Source: a virus. Taken from it: a DNA stretch of 39,126 nt. How positions within the stretch are numbered: position 1 is the stretch's first letter; every line of letters starts with the position of its first letter. A program made the translations under genes and the position numbers. The stretch is taken from IMG/VR virus record IMGVR_UViG_3300005734_000009, positions 1 through 39,126 of that record. The stretch is one strand, 5' to 3'. The notes under the pieces are model-generated. The model saw only the letters and a program-made list of their open reading frames with translations, had not been told where the DNA came from and ran no database searches. Below, one piece after another: positions 16,845 to 24,204 of the stretch.

Positions 16845-17289
16845 AGGTTTCAATTAACTCCTCGGGCACTTCGATCTCAAGCTGATCCTGCAAGTCCTCA
16901 ACAAATCCATCAAACCCGTCTTTATATTCTTGGATCGCCTTCACCGCCCATTTTTTTAATAGGTCCTGAGCATCTTCTTTCAGAATCAAAGTGCCCAATT
17001 TTTCGTGATAGTTCAGCCGTTTTAAAGCTGCATCAGCTTCAGCCTGTTCAGTCTTAGCCTTCGCCAGGCTGCTCTGCTCATTTGCTGATTTGCTCTCAGA
17101 TACCGACATCAGATAACGAAAAACCTGAGCAGTATCGTAGGTATTCTTTTCACCCCGCTCCCCGTCTTTCAGGATTGGGAACTGCGGATCTTTCTGATAC
17201 TCAGTGAAACTGCGTTCACTGATACCAAATATTTCAGCCAACTGTTTCTTATTAACCCGCTGGCCTTGGCTATTCGGATTGATCTTCAT
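16780..17289 (-). CDS. Terminase small subunit (Nu1-like)
   Basis: 169 residues. The N-terminal winged-helix part reads NKKQLAEIFGISERSFTEYQ, the site-recognition helix region of Nu1-type subunits, followed by VFRYLMSV. The middle is a charged helix that dimerises, and the C-terminus (residues 110-169) should bind the large subunit. Small subunits choose the packaging start site on the concatemer. The gene overlaps both the large subunit gene and the short ORF upstream. Confidence 0.88.
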   Translation of the reverse strand: MKINPNSQGQRVNKKQLAEIFGISERSFTEYQKDPQFPILKDGERGEKNTYDTAQVFRYLMSVSESKSANEQSSLAKAKTEQAEADAALKRLNYHEKLGTLILKEDAQDLLKKWAVKAIQEYKDGFDGFVEDLQDQLEIEVPEELIETYVTSTNKRVGRAAVELAGGDS

Positions 17290-17434
17290 AAGTCAGCTTT
17301 ATCTCATATTCGATCTGCTGCAGCCGGGCCATGAGCTCGCGGCGGCGTTGATCCGTGTGGGCATATGGCAGCTGCTCAGTCTCGATCTTTATCCGCTGAA
17401 GACAGAGCTCATTACGCCGGTCAATTTTATCCAA
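17270..17434 (-). CDS. Short helical protein upstream of terminase, unknown
   Basis: 54 codons from a TTG at 17434 to TAG at 17272-17270. An in-frame TAA directly upstream leaves TTG as the only good start, and no strong Shine-Dalgarno site is seen. The product is charged and helical (LDKIDRRNELCLQRIK, then RRRELMARLQQIEYEIKL), unlike random translation, and its stop overlaps the TerS start by 20 bases. Small coiled-coil proteins just before terminase are common in siphophages. Moderate evidence of coding. Confidence 0.45.
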   Translation of the reverse strand: MDKIDRRNELCLQRIKIETEQLPYAHTDQRRRELMARLQQIEYEIKLTYEDQSE

Positions 17435-17452
17435 AACTTAGCTAACTCATTG

Positions 17453-17458
17453 ATTATA
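17453..17458 (-). promoter_or_regulatory. Possible -10 element upstream of the terminase genes
   Basis: A perfect TATAAT on the minus strand about 19 bases before the TTG of the short ORF. No good -35 hexamer is visible at 16-18 bases, so this may be a weak or activator-dependent promoter, or chance in an AT-rich spacer. The 117-base spacer 17435-17551 holds nothing else obvious. Confidence 0.3.
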
Positions 17459-17551
17459 AAAGGAAGGAAGCAAGTTAAAAAACCACCACATCTGAAAAAA
17501 AACTGCGGATCGAATTACCCGTACGGAGTATTCTGGGTAGAAGGACCCATG

Positions 17552-18268
17552 CTATTTAATTGCTTTCTTCAGCTCTTTCTTGAGAGCTCTTCGATATTGA
17601 TCTTGGAACTTAGCATCCCGGACTCTCTGGATGACGCCATAGTAATCAAACGTTTTCTTGTAGCGTGCAGCCTTATCAACAATGGCTAGAATAGGTACAA
17701 CCTTGCGGCGACTGCGCCGTTCCCAGATACCGATTGGCTTACCGCTCTTATCACGCTTTAGGAACTGCACTCGCTTTGAAGCTTTGCGAGTGTTCATGGT
17801 GTAGCCCTGCTCAGTATGAGCATTCATGTTCGACAGCAGCTTAACCACTTGTCCGCCGGTCATATTCCCGTATCGGTTGCGCCGCACACCTGAACCAGGC
17901 ATTACTGACTGACCAGCCCTGATTACACCAGCACGCTGCAGCTTCCACTCAAACGCTTTCTGGTCACGCTCACCACCTCTAACATGAGGCATCAGCGTTC
18001 TAGCTGCTGGATTATTGTTTCCGTTACCTTTCCATTTAGAGACTTTCACCCCTGACTCAGGGTTCTGAACTGTTGCGCGATCAACATAGATAGACCGCCG
18101 CATCCAAGGCGTTACCCTATCGAATGCACTATCCATCTCTTTCTGCACTTCTGCCCGCGCATCCCAGGCTGTCCAGGTTAAAGCGGTTGCTAGTGCCTTA
18201 TCTGATGCTGCGCTTAACTTACCCAACCTCTTAGAGAACCCAGCGAGATCAACTGTTGCATCCAGCAT
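17552..18268 (-). CDS. Putative tail completion protein (gpZ/HK97 gp10-like)
   Basis: 238 residues, strongly basic. Features: ALTWTAWDARAEVQKEM, then FDRVTPWMRRSIYVDRA, then MPHVRGGERDQKAFEWKL, and a C-terminus ending RRALKKELKKAIK. This plan (helical start, VTPW block, basic C-terminal helix) resembles minor tail proteins of the lambda Z / HK97 gp10 kind that close the head-proximal end of the tail. Its place between the lysis genes and the terminase is unusual, since Z normally lies with the tail genes. It could also be an unrelated structural protein. Confidence 0.5.
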   Translation of the reverse strand: MLDATVDLAGFSKRLGKLSAASDKALATALTWTAWDARAEVQKEMDSAFDRVTPWMRRSIYVDRATVQNPESGVKVSKWKGNGNNNPAARTLMPHVRGGERDQKAFEWKLQRAGVIRAGQSVMPGSGVRRNRYGNMTGGQVVKLLSNMNAHTEQGYTMNTRKASKRVQFLKRDKSGKPIGIWERRSRRKVVPILAIVDKAARYKKTFDYYGVIQRVRDAKFQDQYRRALKKELKKAIK

Positions 18269-18288
18269 AACGACCTCGCTTCAGATAA

Positions 18289-18549
18289 TTAACGCTTGTC
18301 TGACCAACCTTTGATATCGGTTTTGTCTTTGTTGCATTGCTTGATAGCAACCTCACATTGCCTGATGTACCGAGTGTCATTCGTTACACCATCGATTAAC
18401 TCAGGAGGCGATATAGGGACAAGCCAACCAGCTGGTACTGCTTCACGTTTGTATTCAGTCTTCACCGGCCCGGAACTGCCGCACCCGCTCAATAGTAGCG
18501 CTAGACCAAGGGCGATTATTGCATTCATCATTTTGCTTTCGTAAGTCAT
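18289..18549 (-). CDS. Outer-membrane spanin lipoprotein (Rz1-like)
   Basis: 86 residues from the ATG at 18549 (an upstream in-frame ATG at 18594 would bury the signal peptide). The signal peptide NAIIALGLALLLSGCGSS has a lipobox LSGC, so the cysteine should be lipidated. The proline-containing body (VPAGWLVPISPPELID) and short length fit Rz1, which spans the periplasm with Rz and fuses the two membranes at the last step of lysis. The gene starts inside Rz in another frame, as in lambda. Confidence 0.8.
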   Translation of the reverse strand: MTYESKMMNAIIALGLALLLSGCGSSGPVKTEYKREAVPAGWLVPISPPELIDGVTNDTRYIRQCEVAIKQCNKDKTDIKGWSDKR

Positions 18550-18784
18550 CTTCCAGCCCTTGAGCTTTACGATTGAGGGTGTTTGTATATGCACGAGAGT
18601 CAGCCAGCATCAGGTCTGTCTCTATATGCCGCTCAGCCAGATCTTTCATCGCTTCTGACTGAGCATTGATTGTTGTGAGGTATTGGTTATTGGTCGCTTT
18701 CAGCTCACCGTTCTGCTGCACCTGCCGCCAAAGCAGCCCGCAGATACCAAGTATTACCGCTGTTGCTATCAGCTTAAGTCTCAT
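18455..18784 (-). CDS. Inner-membrane spanin (Rz-like)
   Basis: 109 residues. One N-terminal membrane helix (LIATAVILGICGLLWRQVQ) is followed by a periplasmic coiled coil (residues about 25-100, NGELKATNNQYLTTINAQS). This is the i-spanin plan. The ATG at 18784 follows a GTG. The last 95 bases overlap the Rz1 gene in a different frame, the classic nested spanin pair. Confidence 0.8.
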   Translation of the reverse strand: MRLKLIATAVILGICGLLWRQVQQNGELKATNNQYLTTINAQSEAMKDLAERHIETDLMLADSRAYTNTLNRKAQGLEDDLRKQNDECNNRPWSSATIERVRQFRAGED

Positions 18785-18792
18785 CACTGCAC

Positions 18793-19116
18793 CTATTTCG
18801 AGCCAAACTTGCTAACGAAGTAATCAGCGAAAGCACCGCCTTTAGAATCCAGCGCCGCCAGTATCGGCCAGAACATAAAGCCCAAACCAAACAGAGCACC
18901 ATCGCGCCCCGGCATATCAACAGGGATATGCGGACCAATCATATTCACTGTGAAGCTACCCAGCAGAACAAAGATAATCAGCCCTTTCATACTCAGCGGC
19001 TTACCCTTGCTGGCATGCAGATACAGGTAGTTAGCACCTGCACCCAAACCACCTGGCAAACCATAAGACACATACACCATTGCCCGCTCAGCCATATCCG
19101 CTAACATCGCCTTCAT
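18793..19116 (-). CDS. Putative holin
   Basis: 107 residues with two or three membrane segments (VSYGLPGGLGAGANYLYL, GLIIFVLLGSFTVNMIG and GALFGLGFMFWPILAAL) and a charged C-terminus. It lies between the endolysin and spanin genes, the place of a holin, which would open the inner membrane to release the endolysin. The start overlaps the upstream membrane protein by four bases. The assignment is from topology and context. Confidence 0.65.
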   Translation of the reverse strand: MKAMLADMAERAMVYVSYGLPGGLGAGANYLYLHASKGKPLSMKGLIIFVLLGSFTVNMIGPHIPVDMPGRDGALFGLGFMFWPILAALDSKGGAFADYFVSKFGSK

Positions 19117-19424
19117 CCTTGCCTTCCTGCTGAGAGTGATACTTCTAAATTCTTTAGCTGAGCCAGTAAAATAATCGCCAGCAGAACATCAAACACTGCC
19201 CACCATCGACTCAACGAACCAACCCCGCACTCCTGCAGGGATGCTGTAACAAAACACAACCCAACCCCGAAAGCTGAAGCCGCAAAGATAAGCACTACTT
19301 GATGTTGCGCAAAATGAGTCAGATTGCGCTTAGGGTCTGCAACTTGCGTGAGATGCCATACATAAAAACAAGAACGAGCAACCCATATAAAAGCCAGAGC
19401 TACCAACACATAAACCAGCTGCAT
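19113..19424 (-). CDS. Membrane protein, second holin or antiholin candidate
   Basis: 103 residues with three predicted membrane helices: LVYVLVALAFIWVARSCF, VVLIFAASAFGVGLCFVTA and WAVFDVLLAIILLAQL. It is encoded between the endolysin and the putative holin with a four-base overlap. Paired small membrane proteins in lysis cassettes often act as holin and antiholin, but which of the two triggers lysis cannot be told from sequence. Confidence 0.6.
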   Translation of the reverse strand: MQLVYVLVALAFIWVARSCFYVWHLTQVADPKRNLTHFAQHQVVLIFAASAFGVGLCFVTASLQECGVGSLSRWWAVFDVLLAIILLAQLKNLEVSLSAGRQG

Positions 19425-19427
19425 AAT

Positions 19428-19844
19428 TTATTCCGGTCGTATTAATTCAAAGTGCGGAAGATCATTAAAACGTTGATCAGAAACCTCTGTGTCGAGATCC
19501 CAATCACCACCCCACCGTAACCGATGAGAGATTTCACCCGCCTCGTACAACTGGCTCGCAATAGCTAAGACATAACCACCAAACATGTAAAACCGCTTCA
19601 GGTCACGCCAGTCGATAGGATATGGCGCTGCATCAATAGCCATGCTCGGCATAGAATTATGCTTACTGGAAGGCCAAGCAGCTTTGGATCTACGCTCTTC
19701 AACTGCTTTGTCCTGGTCAGCTTTACTTCGATGACCGCAAAGAATTGAGCAATCAAATCCCTTAACCACCTCGGTGAATATCTTCTGTAGATCTGGATGA
19801 CTACTATTCAACCGCTCATCGCTTCGCTTACCAAACTTAGCCAT
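19428..19844 (-). CDS. M15-family endolysin
   Basis: 138 residues, MAKFGKRSDERL. The ATG at 19844 has a GGAGG site seven bases upstream and is preferred over two upstream GTGs. Zinc ligands are visible as SKHN (His62), AIDAAPYPIDW (Asp71) and DLPHFEL (His131), with Asp128 as the likely catalytic acid. RWGGDWD is typical of phage VanY/M15 peptidases that cut peptide cross-bridges in peptidoglycan. No signal peptide is seen, so release depends on a holin. First gene of the late operon, just after the tandem terminators. Confidence 0.92.
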   Translation of the reverse strand: MAKFGKRSDERLNSSHPDLQKIFTEVVKGFDCSILCGHRSKADQDKAVEERRSKAAWPSSKHNSMPSMAIDAAPYPIDWRDLKRFYMFGGYVLAIASQLYEAGEISHRLRWGGDWDLDTEVSDQRFNDLPHFELIRPE

Positions 19845-19861
19845 CACCACCCTCCGGGCAT

Positions 19862-19887
19862 AAAAAAACCCGGCACAATGGCCGGGT
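19862..19887 (-). terminator. Second tandem terminator before the lysis genes
   Basis: On the minus strand ACCCGGC-CATTGT-GCCGGG is followed by seven T. It is 18 bases before the endolysin start. With the terminator at 19928-19956 it should block late transcription unless an antiterminator acts. Confidence 0.85.
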
Positions 19888-19927
19888 ATAAGTACTACAT
19901 ATTGAAGAGACTCTGATTAACAGACAC

Positions 19928-19956
19928 AAAAAAACCGGAGCCCTTTCGGAATCCGG
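19928..19956 (-). terminator. First tandem terminator after the late promoter
   Basis: On the minus strand ACCGGA ... TCCGGT with an inner CC-GAAA-GG, followed by seven T (19934-19928). It begins about 26 bases after the predicted late start point, so an unmodified transcript would be only about 55 bases long. Confidence 0.8.
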
Positions 19957-19988
19957 TTTTCGTTACCCACTTTTCAGAAGTTAACACA

Positions 19989-20017
19989 AAAATACCACCC
20001 CATTCCCACGGCGTCAA
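19989..20017 (-). promoter_or_regulatory. Candidate late promoter (PR'-like)
   Basis: On the minus strand TTGACG (20017-20012), a 17-base spacer, then TATTTT (19994-19989). The -35 matches five of six and the -10 four of six consensus bases. The start should be near 19982. An inverted GTCAAC/GTTGAC pair (20013-20018 and 20033-20038) lies around and upstream of the -35 and might be a Q-binding element. The two intrinsic terminators follow directly, then the lysis genes. Confidence 0.55.
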
Positions 20018-20089
20018 CCGCTTATTTACGCCGTTGACATTTTTTATAACACCTCACCCAGCGGACGCCAGCGCCGCTGAGCATCCATG

Positions 20090-20446
20090 TTATCTGTAGA
20101 ACTCCCGCATGCACTTTGAATCACATACATATCGATGCATCCCAGCGTGCATACATACTTTCATATCCTTAACCGGATTCTCTTTGCCGCAGTTAGCGCA
20201 GCTTTTGATATCCGGCCGATGAGGCAGTGCCATCCAATATTGCTTAGGGTCCACTTTGTAACTCTCCTCGCTGCAATCTATGTGATTATTAATCCAGAAA
20301 TACTCAGTTTCATAATCACTCACATCCCCTGCATCAAGGGTGTAGATTTCATTCTGCACATCGCCGTTAGAAAATAGAATCACAGGCTGCCCAATAGCGG
20401 GAAGACTGTCTTCTACGCTTGTCCATTTATCCATTGGTTTCACCAT
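20090..20446 (-). CDS. DUF551-like protein with C-terminal zinc site
   Basis: 118 residues. The first 80 (MDKWTSVEDSLPAIGQPVILF, ending YWMALPHRP) follow the DUF551 pattern common in phage accessory regions. The last 35 carry CANCGKENP and VCDSKCMREF, a four-cysteine zinc ribbon with histidines between. Unknown function. An internal ATG at codon 5 gives the more typical DUF551 start. It is the last gene of the early minus-strand operon, just before the late promoter. Confidence 0.65.
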   Translation of the reverse strand: MVKPMDKWTSVEDSLPAIGQPVILFSNGDVQNEIYTLDAGDVSDYETEYFWINNHIDCSEESYKVDPKQYWMALPHRPDIKSCANCGKENPVKDMKVCMHAGMHRYVCDSKCMREFYR

Positions 20447-20507
20447 CGTTCACAAATAACAACTCAGTCGTAACAGACTCGTCAACCTTACTCTTCGCTT
20501 CAATCAT
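20427..20507 (-). CDS. Very short ORF, uncertain
   Basis: 26 codons (MIEAKSKVDESVTTELLFV) from an ATG at 20507 with a GGTGGGTGAG stretch just before it; its stop overlaps the start of the DUF551-like gene. It may be a leader peptide coupling translation to that gene, which lacks a clear ribosome site. Coding is not proven. Confidence 0.25.
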   Translation of the reverse strand: MIEAKSKVDESVTTELLFVNDGETNG

Positions 20508-20521
20508 CTCACCCACCACCA

Positions 20522-20662
20522 CTACACTGACCCAATCGCAGCAATTAAAAAATAAAACCCAAATACCAACTTAAACACACTAAGTAAGCGCTCAGCCTTC
20601 GCGTATGAAGCCCCTGCATCAAACACATAAAAGGCACCCAAGCAAAGACAGAGAGTTAACAC
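20522..20662 (-). CDS. Small membrane protein, unknown
   Basis: 46 codons from a GTG at 20662, one base after the stop of the Q-like gene. Two hydrophobic helices (LTLCLCLGAFYVFDAG and VFKLVFGFYFLIAAIGSV) are joined by a short charged loop (KAERLL). The tight spacing and clear amphipathic plan suggest a real gene. It could be a small holin-like or regulatory membrane peptide. Confidence 0.45.
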   Translation of the reverse strand: MLTLCLCLGAFYVFDAGASYAKAERLLSVFKLVFGFYFLIAAIGSV

Positions 20663-20663
20663 C

Positions 20664-21131
20664 TCACCCTGCCTTCTTCAGTTCGCGCACAGTGATCAGC
20701 TCACGCGCCCGGCTTCGTTTGCCACCTGGTAGCATCATCTGCACTGCCTGATGAGCCTGAGCCAGTCGGCGGTGGTATGTGCTGCTGCTGCAGCCACAGG
20801 CAGCGTGTTTCTGTACTGGGGTGCTGGTCATGTTCAGGTAATGCTCACGGATCACCTGGCCGAGCTCTGGTTTCTTCTTTTCTATATGACGAACTGCCTT
20901 ATCAGTGTCAAAGATGGCATCAGGCATGCTGGACGCTGGTACCGTGCTGCGTACGACAACCCCTTTCGATTCCATGAGTGTTGATACAACGCTGCGGCCG
21001 TATCCGATACCCGGATCATCGAACTTATCCCGCGCCTTCCATTCTGCCCAGTTGGTCAACCGATTATCGATTGATGGGATCATCCGTTCCGCCATTCTGC
21101 TTACCCCGATGCTGTTTGATGAATTACTCAT
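20664..21131 (-). CDS. Q-like late antitermination protein
   Basis: 155 residues from the ATG at 21131, which has AAAGGAG nine bases before it; the longer frame to 21173 runs into the repeat array and is not preferred. The C-terminal half has VIREHYLNMTSTPVQKHAA, CGCSSSTYHRRLAQAHQAV and a basic tail, the helix-turn-helix-like pattern of the phage antitermination protein Q family (phage 82 type). Such proteins load on RNA polymerase at the late promoter and let it pass terminators. It is the last early gene before a promoter with tandem terminators, the expected place. Confidence 0.75.
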   Translation of the reverse strand: MSNSSNSIGVSRMAERMIPSIDNRLTNWAEWKARDKFDDPGIGYGRSVVSTLMESKGVVVRSTVPASSMPDAIFDTDKAVRHIEKKKPELGQVIREHYLNMTSTPVQKHAACGCSSSTYHRRLAQAHQAVQMMLPGGKRSRARELITVRELKKAG

Positions 21132-21162
21132 TGCTAACCGCTCCTTTCCCCTTAAAACTCCG

Positions 21163-21431
21163 TTACCGGACATTTACCGGACATTTTTTCTTACATCCGG
21201 GAACATAACTAACTGATTTACTTACACTTACCGGACCTACCGGACTTACCGGACATTATTTAAGCCTCGCGTAAGAGTTTTTTTTGTTACTTAAACCAAT
21301 GACTACCGCGTAAAAATACGCCCGCGCGCGCGGTAAAAACCTCCGGTAAGTCCGGTAAGTCCGGTAAACCTATTAATTTCAATAGGTTGCCGTCCCGGAC
21401 ATTGAAACCTTACATCCGGTAAGTCCGGTAA
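21163..21431. repeat. Symmetric array of 9-bp repeats, candidate origin
   Basis: The unit is TTACCGGAC. Forward copies lie at 21163, 21174, 21228, 21237 (CTACCGGAC) and 21246. Inverted copies (GTCCGGTAA and one-base variants) start at 21341, 21350, 21359, 21414 and 21423. This gives 2+3 copies facing 3+2 copies about a centre near 21297. A weaker pair (ATCCGGG at 21195, CCCGGAC at 21394) has the same centre. The middle has an AT-rich run and a (CG)n tract. The right arm also holds AACCTATT/AATAGGTT (21367-21388). The array begins right after the helicase stop and fills the whole 300-base gap before the Q gene. Iterons of this kind act as replication origins or operators. Confidence 0.85.
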
Positions 21432-21432
21432 A

Positions 21433-23103
21433 TTAAGTCGCACGATGCACCTCCATCGCTTTTCTAAAGTCAGTAACACACTCACCCAACCACTTGCTTT
21501 GAGTCTCGCCATCCGGTTGATCACCCACCACCAGGAACGTCCCCGTCTTTTTACTGGTGCCAATGTAATACGTGACATCCCGCCGCCGCTTACCCCGGCT
21601 CGGTACCGACACAAACGAACTAAACCGCTTGAGACTAATCGCATTTTCATTGCCGCTATGGCACCAGTCCTTATACACCTGGTACAAATCTGACATCAGA
21701 CAGGGAGCGTACGGCACCCAAAGCCGCTTACTTCGCCATTCCTGATAGAATGAATCCCAGCCCGACCGACCGAAATCAATCAACCGATCTTTGGCATCTG
21801 TCATCGGTGGCTCATAGTGAGTGTGGAAACCAGTGAGATTGACATTCAACAGATAACGGTAGAAAGCCTTAACCCCGCCGCCATTAATCTCTGCTATCGC
21901 ACGATCTCTAAGCGTGTGGTCTAACTTACCTTCCGGCCAAATCACCAACATACGTCGGTCACCCGCCTCTACCGGAAACGGCTGAATCTCATTAGAGAGA
22001 AACACCGCATTCATATGGTTGGCCTCTTCCCAGCCTGAAACGAATTTCTTCTCAATCCGCATTGTTTCGCCGGTAATCATCTGCTTAAGCGTGCCGGTGT
22101 GGCTGTACTTCTGATCGCGGCTGAATATCTCCTCAAACACCCCGTACAACATCTGGCTACGCCAATCGGTGTATTGAGATTCAAGCTGATGCTGGCCCAG
22201 CGTTGCACTGTATTCGCCATAAATCTTGCGCATCACACCATCAAAGAAAAGCGACTTACCCGACCCCTGAATTTCAGAGTGCATCATCACCGCCGTAGCC
22301 ATCTTCGCCCCGACGTTCTGCAGTGGATAAGCCAACCACTTAATTAACCAACTGAACACAGCATCATCATCGTTGCAGAGAAACCGAATCAAATCCCAGA
22401 TGGCAGAACACCCCTTCTCTGACTCAGCAGGCTTAAGCGCCAACCCACGGAACATATTGATATGCGTATCAGGATCCACCGATTCGGTCGGATCAAATAC
22501 CAGGTTTTCAATATCGATTTCATCCCGATGCGGATGCTTGATCCAATCATCAAAACAATCAGCTATTGCCACCTTCAAACCAGTAATCGATACAACCTTG
22601 CGTTTCTGCCGATCCCAAGCACTGGTTTCAGGGTAGAGATACACATAACGTTGCAGCGCCTCACTAATACCCCCGCGCCCCTCTTTTTGGGCGGCGAAGG
22701 ATTCGCGTTTTACTACATCCTGCTCTACAACCCGGCGGTTTTCGTGTGCCATCCACTCATTGAACAGCTCTTTACCGATCAACTCACGGAAAGGCACCTT
22801 CTTAACCAACTGCTTCTTATGGCTGTCCCAGATCTTTCCATCGGGCATTGCGTAGCAATAACGCTGAATCAGAGTACCAATGGTAAATTTGGCAGCGGGC
22901 TTGCTTTGTTCAGAGGGGTGCGGGGAGTCATCATGGTCACCCACTCCCGCTAACTCTGGATAATCATCGTATCCAGCTGGGCTGTCATTAGCAGCCGGTG
23001 CATTCCGCGCCTGCTCAACCGCGCTCATCACCTGGTCACGCACTGCAGCTAACCCTTCAGAAACATGCAGGTCATTAAAGTCTGTTTGGTTACTTTTACC
23101 CAT
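21433..23103 (-). CDS. Phage replicative helicase (SF3/D5-like, DUF5906 type)
   Basis: 556 residues from the ATG at 23103, two bases after the primase stop. Walker A is SEIQGSGKSLFF near residue 280; the Walker B region is LYGVFEEIF about 40 residues later; VFLSNEIQPFPVEAGDRRM fits the sensor motif. A basic, helical N-terminal half precedes the ATPase, and a winged-helix-like C-terminus follows. With the primase it would unwind and prime the phage origin, as O/P-type systems do by recruiting host proteins. The repeat array directly follows its stop codon. Confidence 0.85.
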   Translation of the reverse strand: MGKSNQTDFNDLHVSEGLAAVRDQVMSAVEQARNAPAANDSPAGYDDYPELAGVGDHDDSPHPSEQSKPAAKFTIGTLIQRYCYAMPDGKIWDSHKKQLVKKVPFRELIGKELFNEWMAHENRRVVEQDVVKRESFAAQKEGRGGISEALQRYVYLYPETSAWDRQKRKVVSITGLKVAIADCFDDWIKHPHRDEIDIENLVFDPTESVDPDTHINMFRGLALKPAESEKGCSAIWDLIRFLCNDDDAVFSWLIKWLAYPLQNVGAKMATAVMMHSEIQGSGKSLFFDGVMRKIYGEYSATLGQHQLESQYTDWRSQMLYGVFEEIFSRDQKYSHTGTLKQMITGETMRIEKKFVSGWEEANHMNAVFLSNEIQPFPVEAGDRRMLVIWPEGKLDHTLRDRAIAEINGGGVKAFYRYLLNVNLTGFHTHYEPPMTDAKDRLIDFGRSGWDSFYQEWRSKRLWVPYAPCLMSDLYQVYKDWCHSGNENAISLKRFSSFVSVPSRGKRRRDVTYYIGTSKKTGTFLVVGDQPDGETQSKWLGECVTDFRKAMEVHRAT

Positions 23104-23105
23104 AG

Positions 23106-24179
23106 TTACGCTGCAGCCTCCGCGACAAACGTTGGTGAAACAACACAACCACCAACCGCTGCTGCAGCCATTTCAGCTTTTTCCAACCCCGGATTACCCT
23201 TGCCCGCCGCTTCTGTTTCATGATCGTCATCAGCCGCAAACAACATCAATGCAGTAGGATAAAGCGCCCGCAAAGCCTGACCGACCGGCAACAAATTACC
23301 CGCATCAAACGCCACTGCGACAGGCAAGCCCGTTGCCTCATGAATACTCGCCGCTGTTGCATAGCCCTCAGCCACAATTAAAGAATCTGAAACCTCACCT
23401 ATCAGATGCCAGCAGCCACTTTTACGGCCACCCTTCAAAAACTTCTTACCACCTGCTTTAAAAATCAGCTGCAGGTTCTGCACCAGTCCGGTCTCATCAA
23501 CCATCGGTACTATCAACGTATCCGTCTGCAGGGCAGCAAAGGAAGTGATCTCATGGTCGTACTCAGTCCAGTTTTTGCGAGATCTCCAGAACTGATCCCG
23601 GTCGGTCTTAACAATCAACAACTGCCAATTCAATGGCTGCTGCTGAACAATGTGAATCATTGCTGTTGTAGGAAAAAAAACACCGAACCCCCGAACCTTC
23701 TTCACTCCGAGATAAGGAGACCGACCAATCTTCTTGCAGTGCCCGAGGATTGTCCGGGCTGCATTCGCCGCGTAAGCCGCCAGCTTATTATCATGCTCTG
23801 CCTCAGCCAGCGCTTCTTTCTGACGCTCAACTTTTCGCTGAGCGGCTTCATCTGCCAGGCGTTTCTTATCTTCCTCATTGACTGAACGGCGTTTATAGCC
23901 GTTAGCAATTGCCTCATGGAACAAACTGGCGATAGTGATAGTGCCGCGATTACCCGCCGTTTTTATCGCCTTCCAATCTGCCCGAATCTGCTTTTTGTTG
24001 TAGCCTTCATCACCAGCGCTCCACTGGTCCCATACATCGAAACCGGCTTCACCAAATTCATTCTTTATTGCACAACCCATACGGATCCAGATATCACGCT
24101 TATCAGCATGCACGTAACACAATGCATCAGCGACCTCATCCAGCGTGCAAGCTTCAAAATCCCGCCCCTTGTTGTTCAT
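23106..24179 (-). CDS. PriCT-2/Toprim primase
   Basis: 357 residues. Residues 1-90 form a PriCT-2-like domain (ADKRDIWIRMGCAIKNEFG, DVWDQWSAGDEGYN). A charged linker follows (about 95-135). The C-terminal Toprim domain has LIVAEGYATAASIHEATG near residue 265 (catalytic Glu) and LMLFAADDDHET (metal aspartates). This makes RNA primers for phage replication. It lacks an archaeo-eukaryotic primase domain. It is translated with the helicase gene in the early operon. Confidence 0.88.
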   Translation of the reverse strand: MNNKGRDFEACTLDEVADALCYVHADKRDIWIRMGCAIKNEFGEAGFDVWDQWSAGDEGYNKKQIRADWKAIKTAGNRGTITIASLFHEAIANGYKRRSVNEEDKKRLADEAAQRKVERQKEALAEAEHDNKLAAYAANAARTILGHCKKIGRSPYLGVKKVRGFGVFFPTTAMIHIVQQQPLNWQLLIVKTDRDQFWRSRKNWTEYDHEITSFAALQTDTLIVPMVDETGLVQNLQLIFKAGGKKFLKGGRKSGCWHLIGEVSDSLIVAEGYATAASIHEATGLPVAVAFDAGNLLPVGQALRALYPTALMLFAADDDHETEAAGKGNPGLEKAEMAAAAVGGCVVSPTFVAEAAA

Positions 24180-24198
24180 TCGCGATTCCCTCTATAAT
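24169..24198 (+). promoter_or_regulatory. Candidate promoter for a short plus-strand RNA
   Basis: TATAAT at 24193-24198 (perfect) with TTGTTG at 24169-24174 as a weak -35, spacer 18. It points away from the surrounding minus-strand genes; an intrinsic terminator on the same strand lies about 60 bases downstream. Confidence 0.4.
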
Positions 24199-24204
24199 CG
24201 TTGC

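Noticed and set aside
21163-21431. CRISPR array
   Set aside because: The repeats are only 9 bases, occur in both orientations and partly head to tail with no spacers; no cas genes are near. An iteron or operator array fits better.
21303-21650. Minus-strand ORF of 115 codons through the repeat array
   Set aside because: It overlaps the helicase 3' end in another frame, and its TGLTG text comes from the 9-base repeats. No ribosome site or family match.
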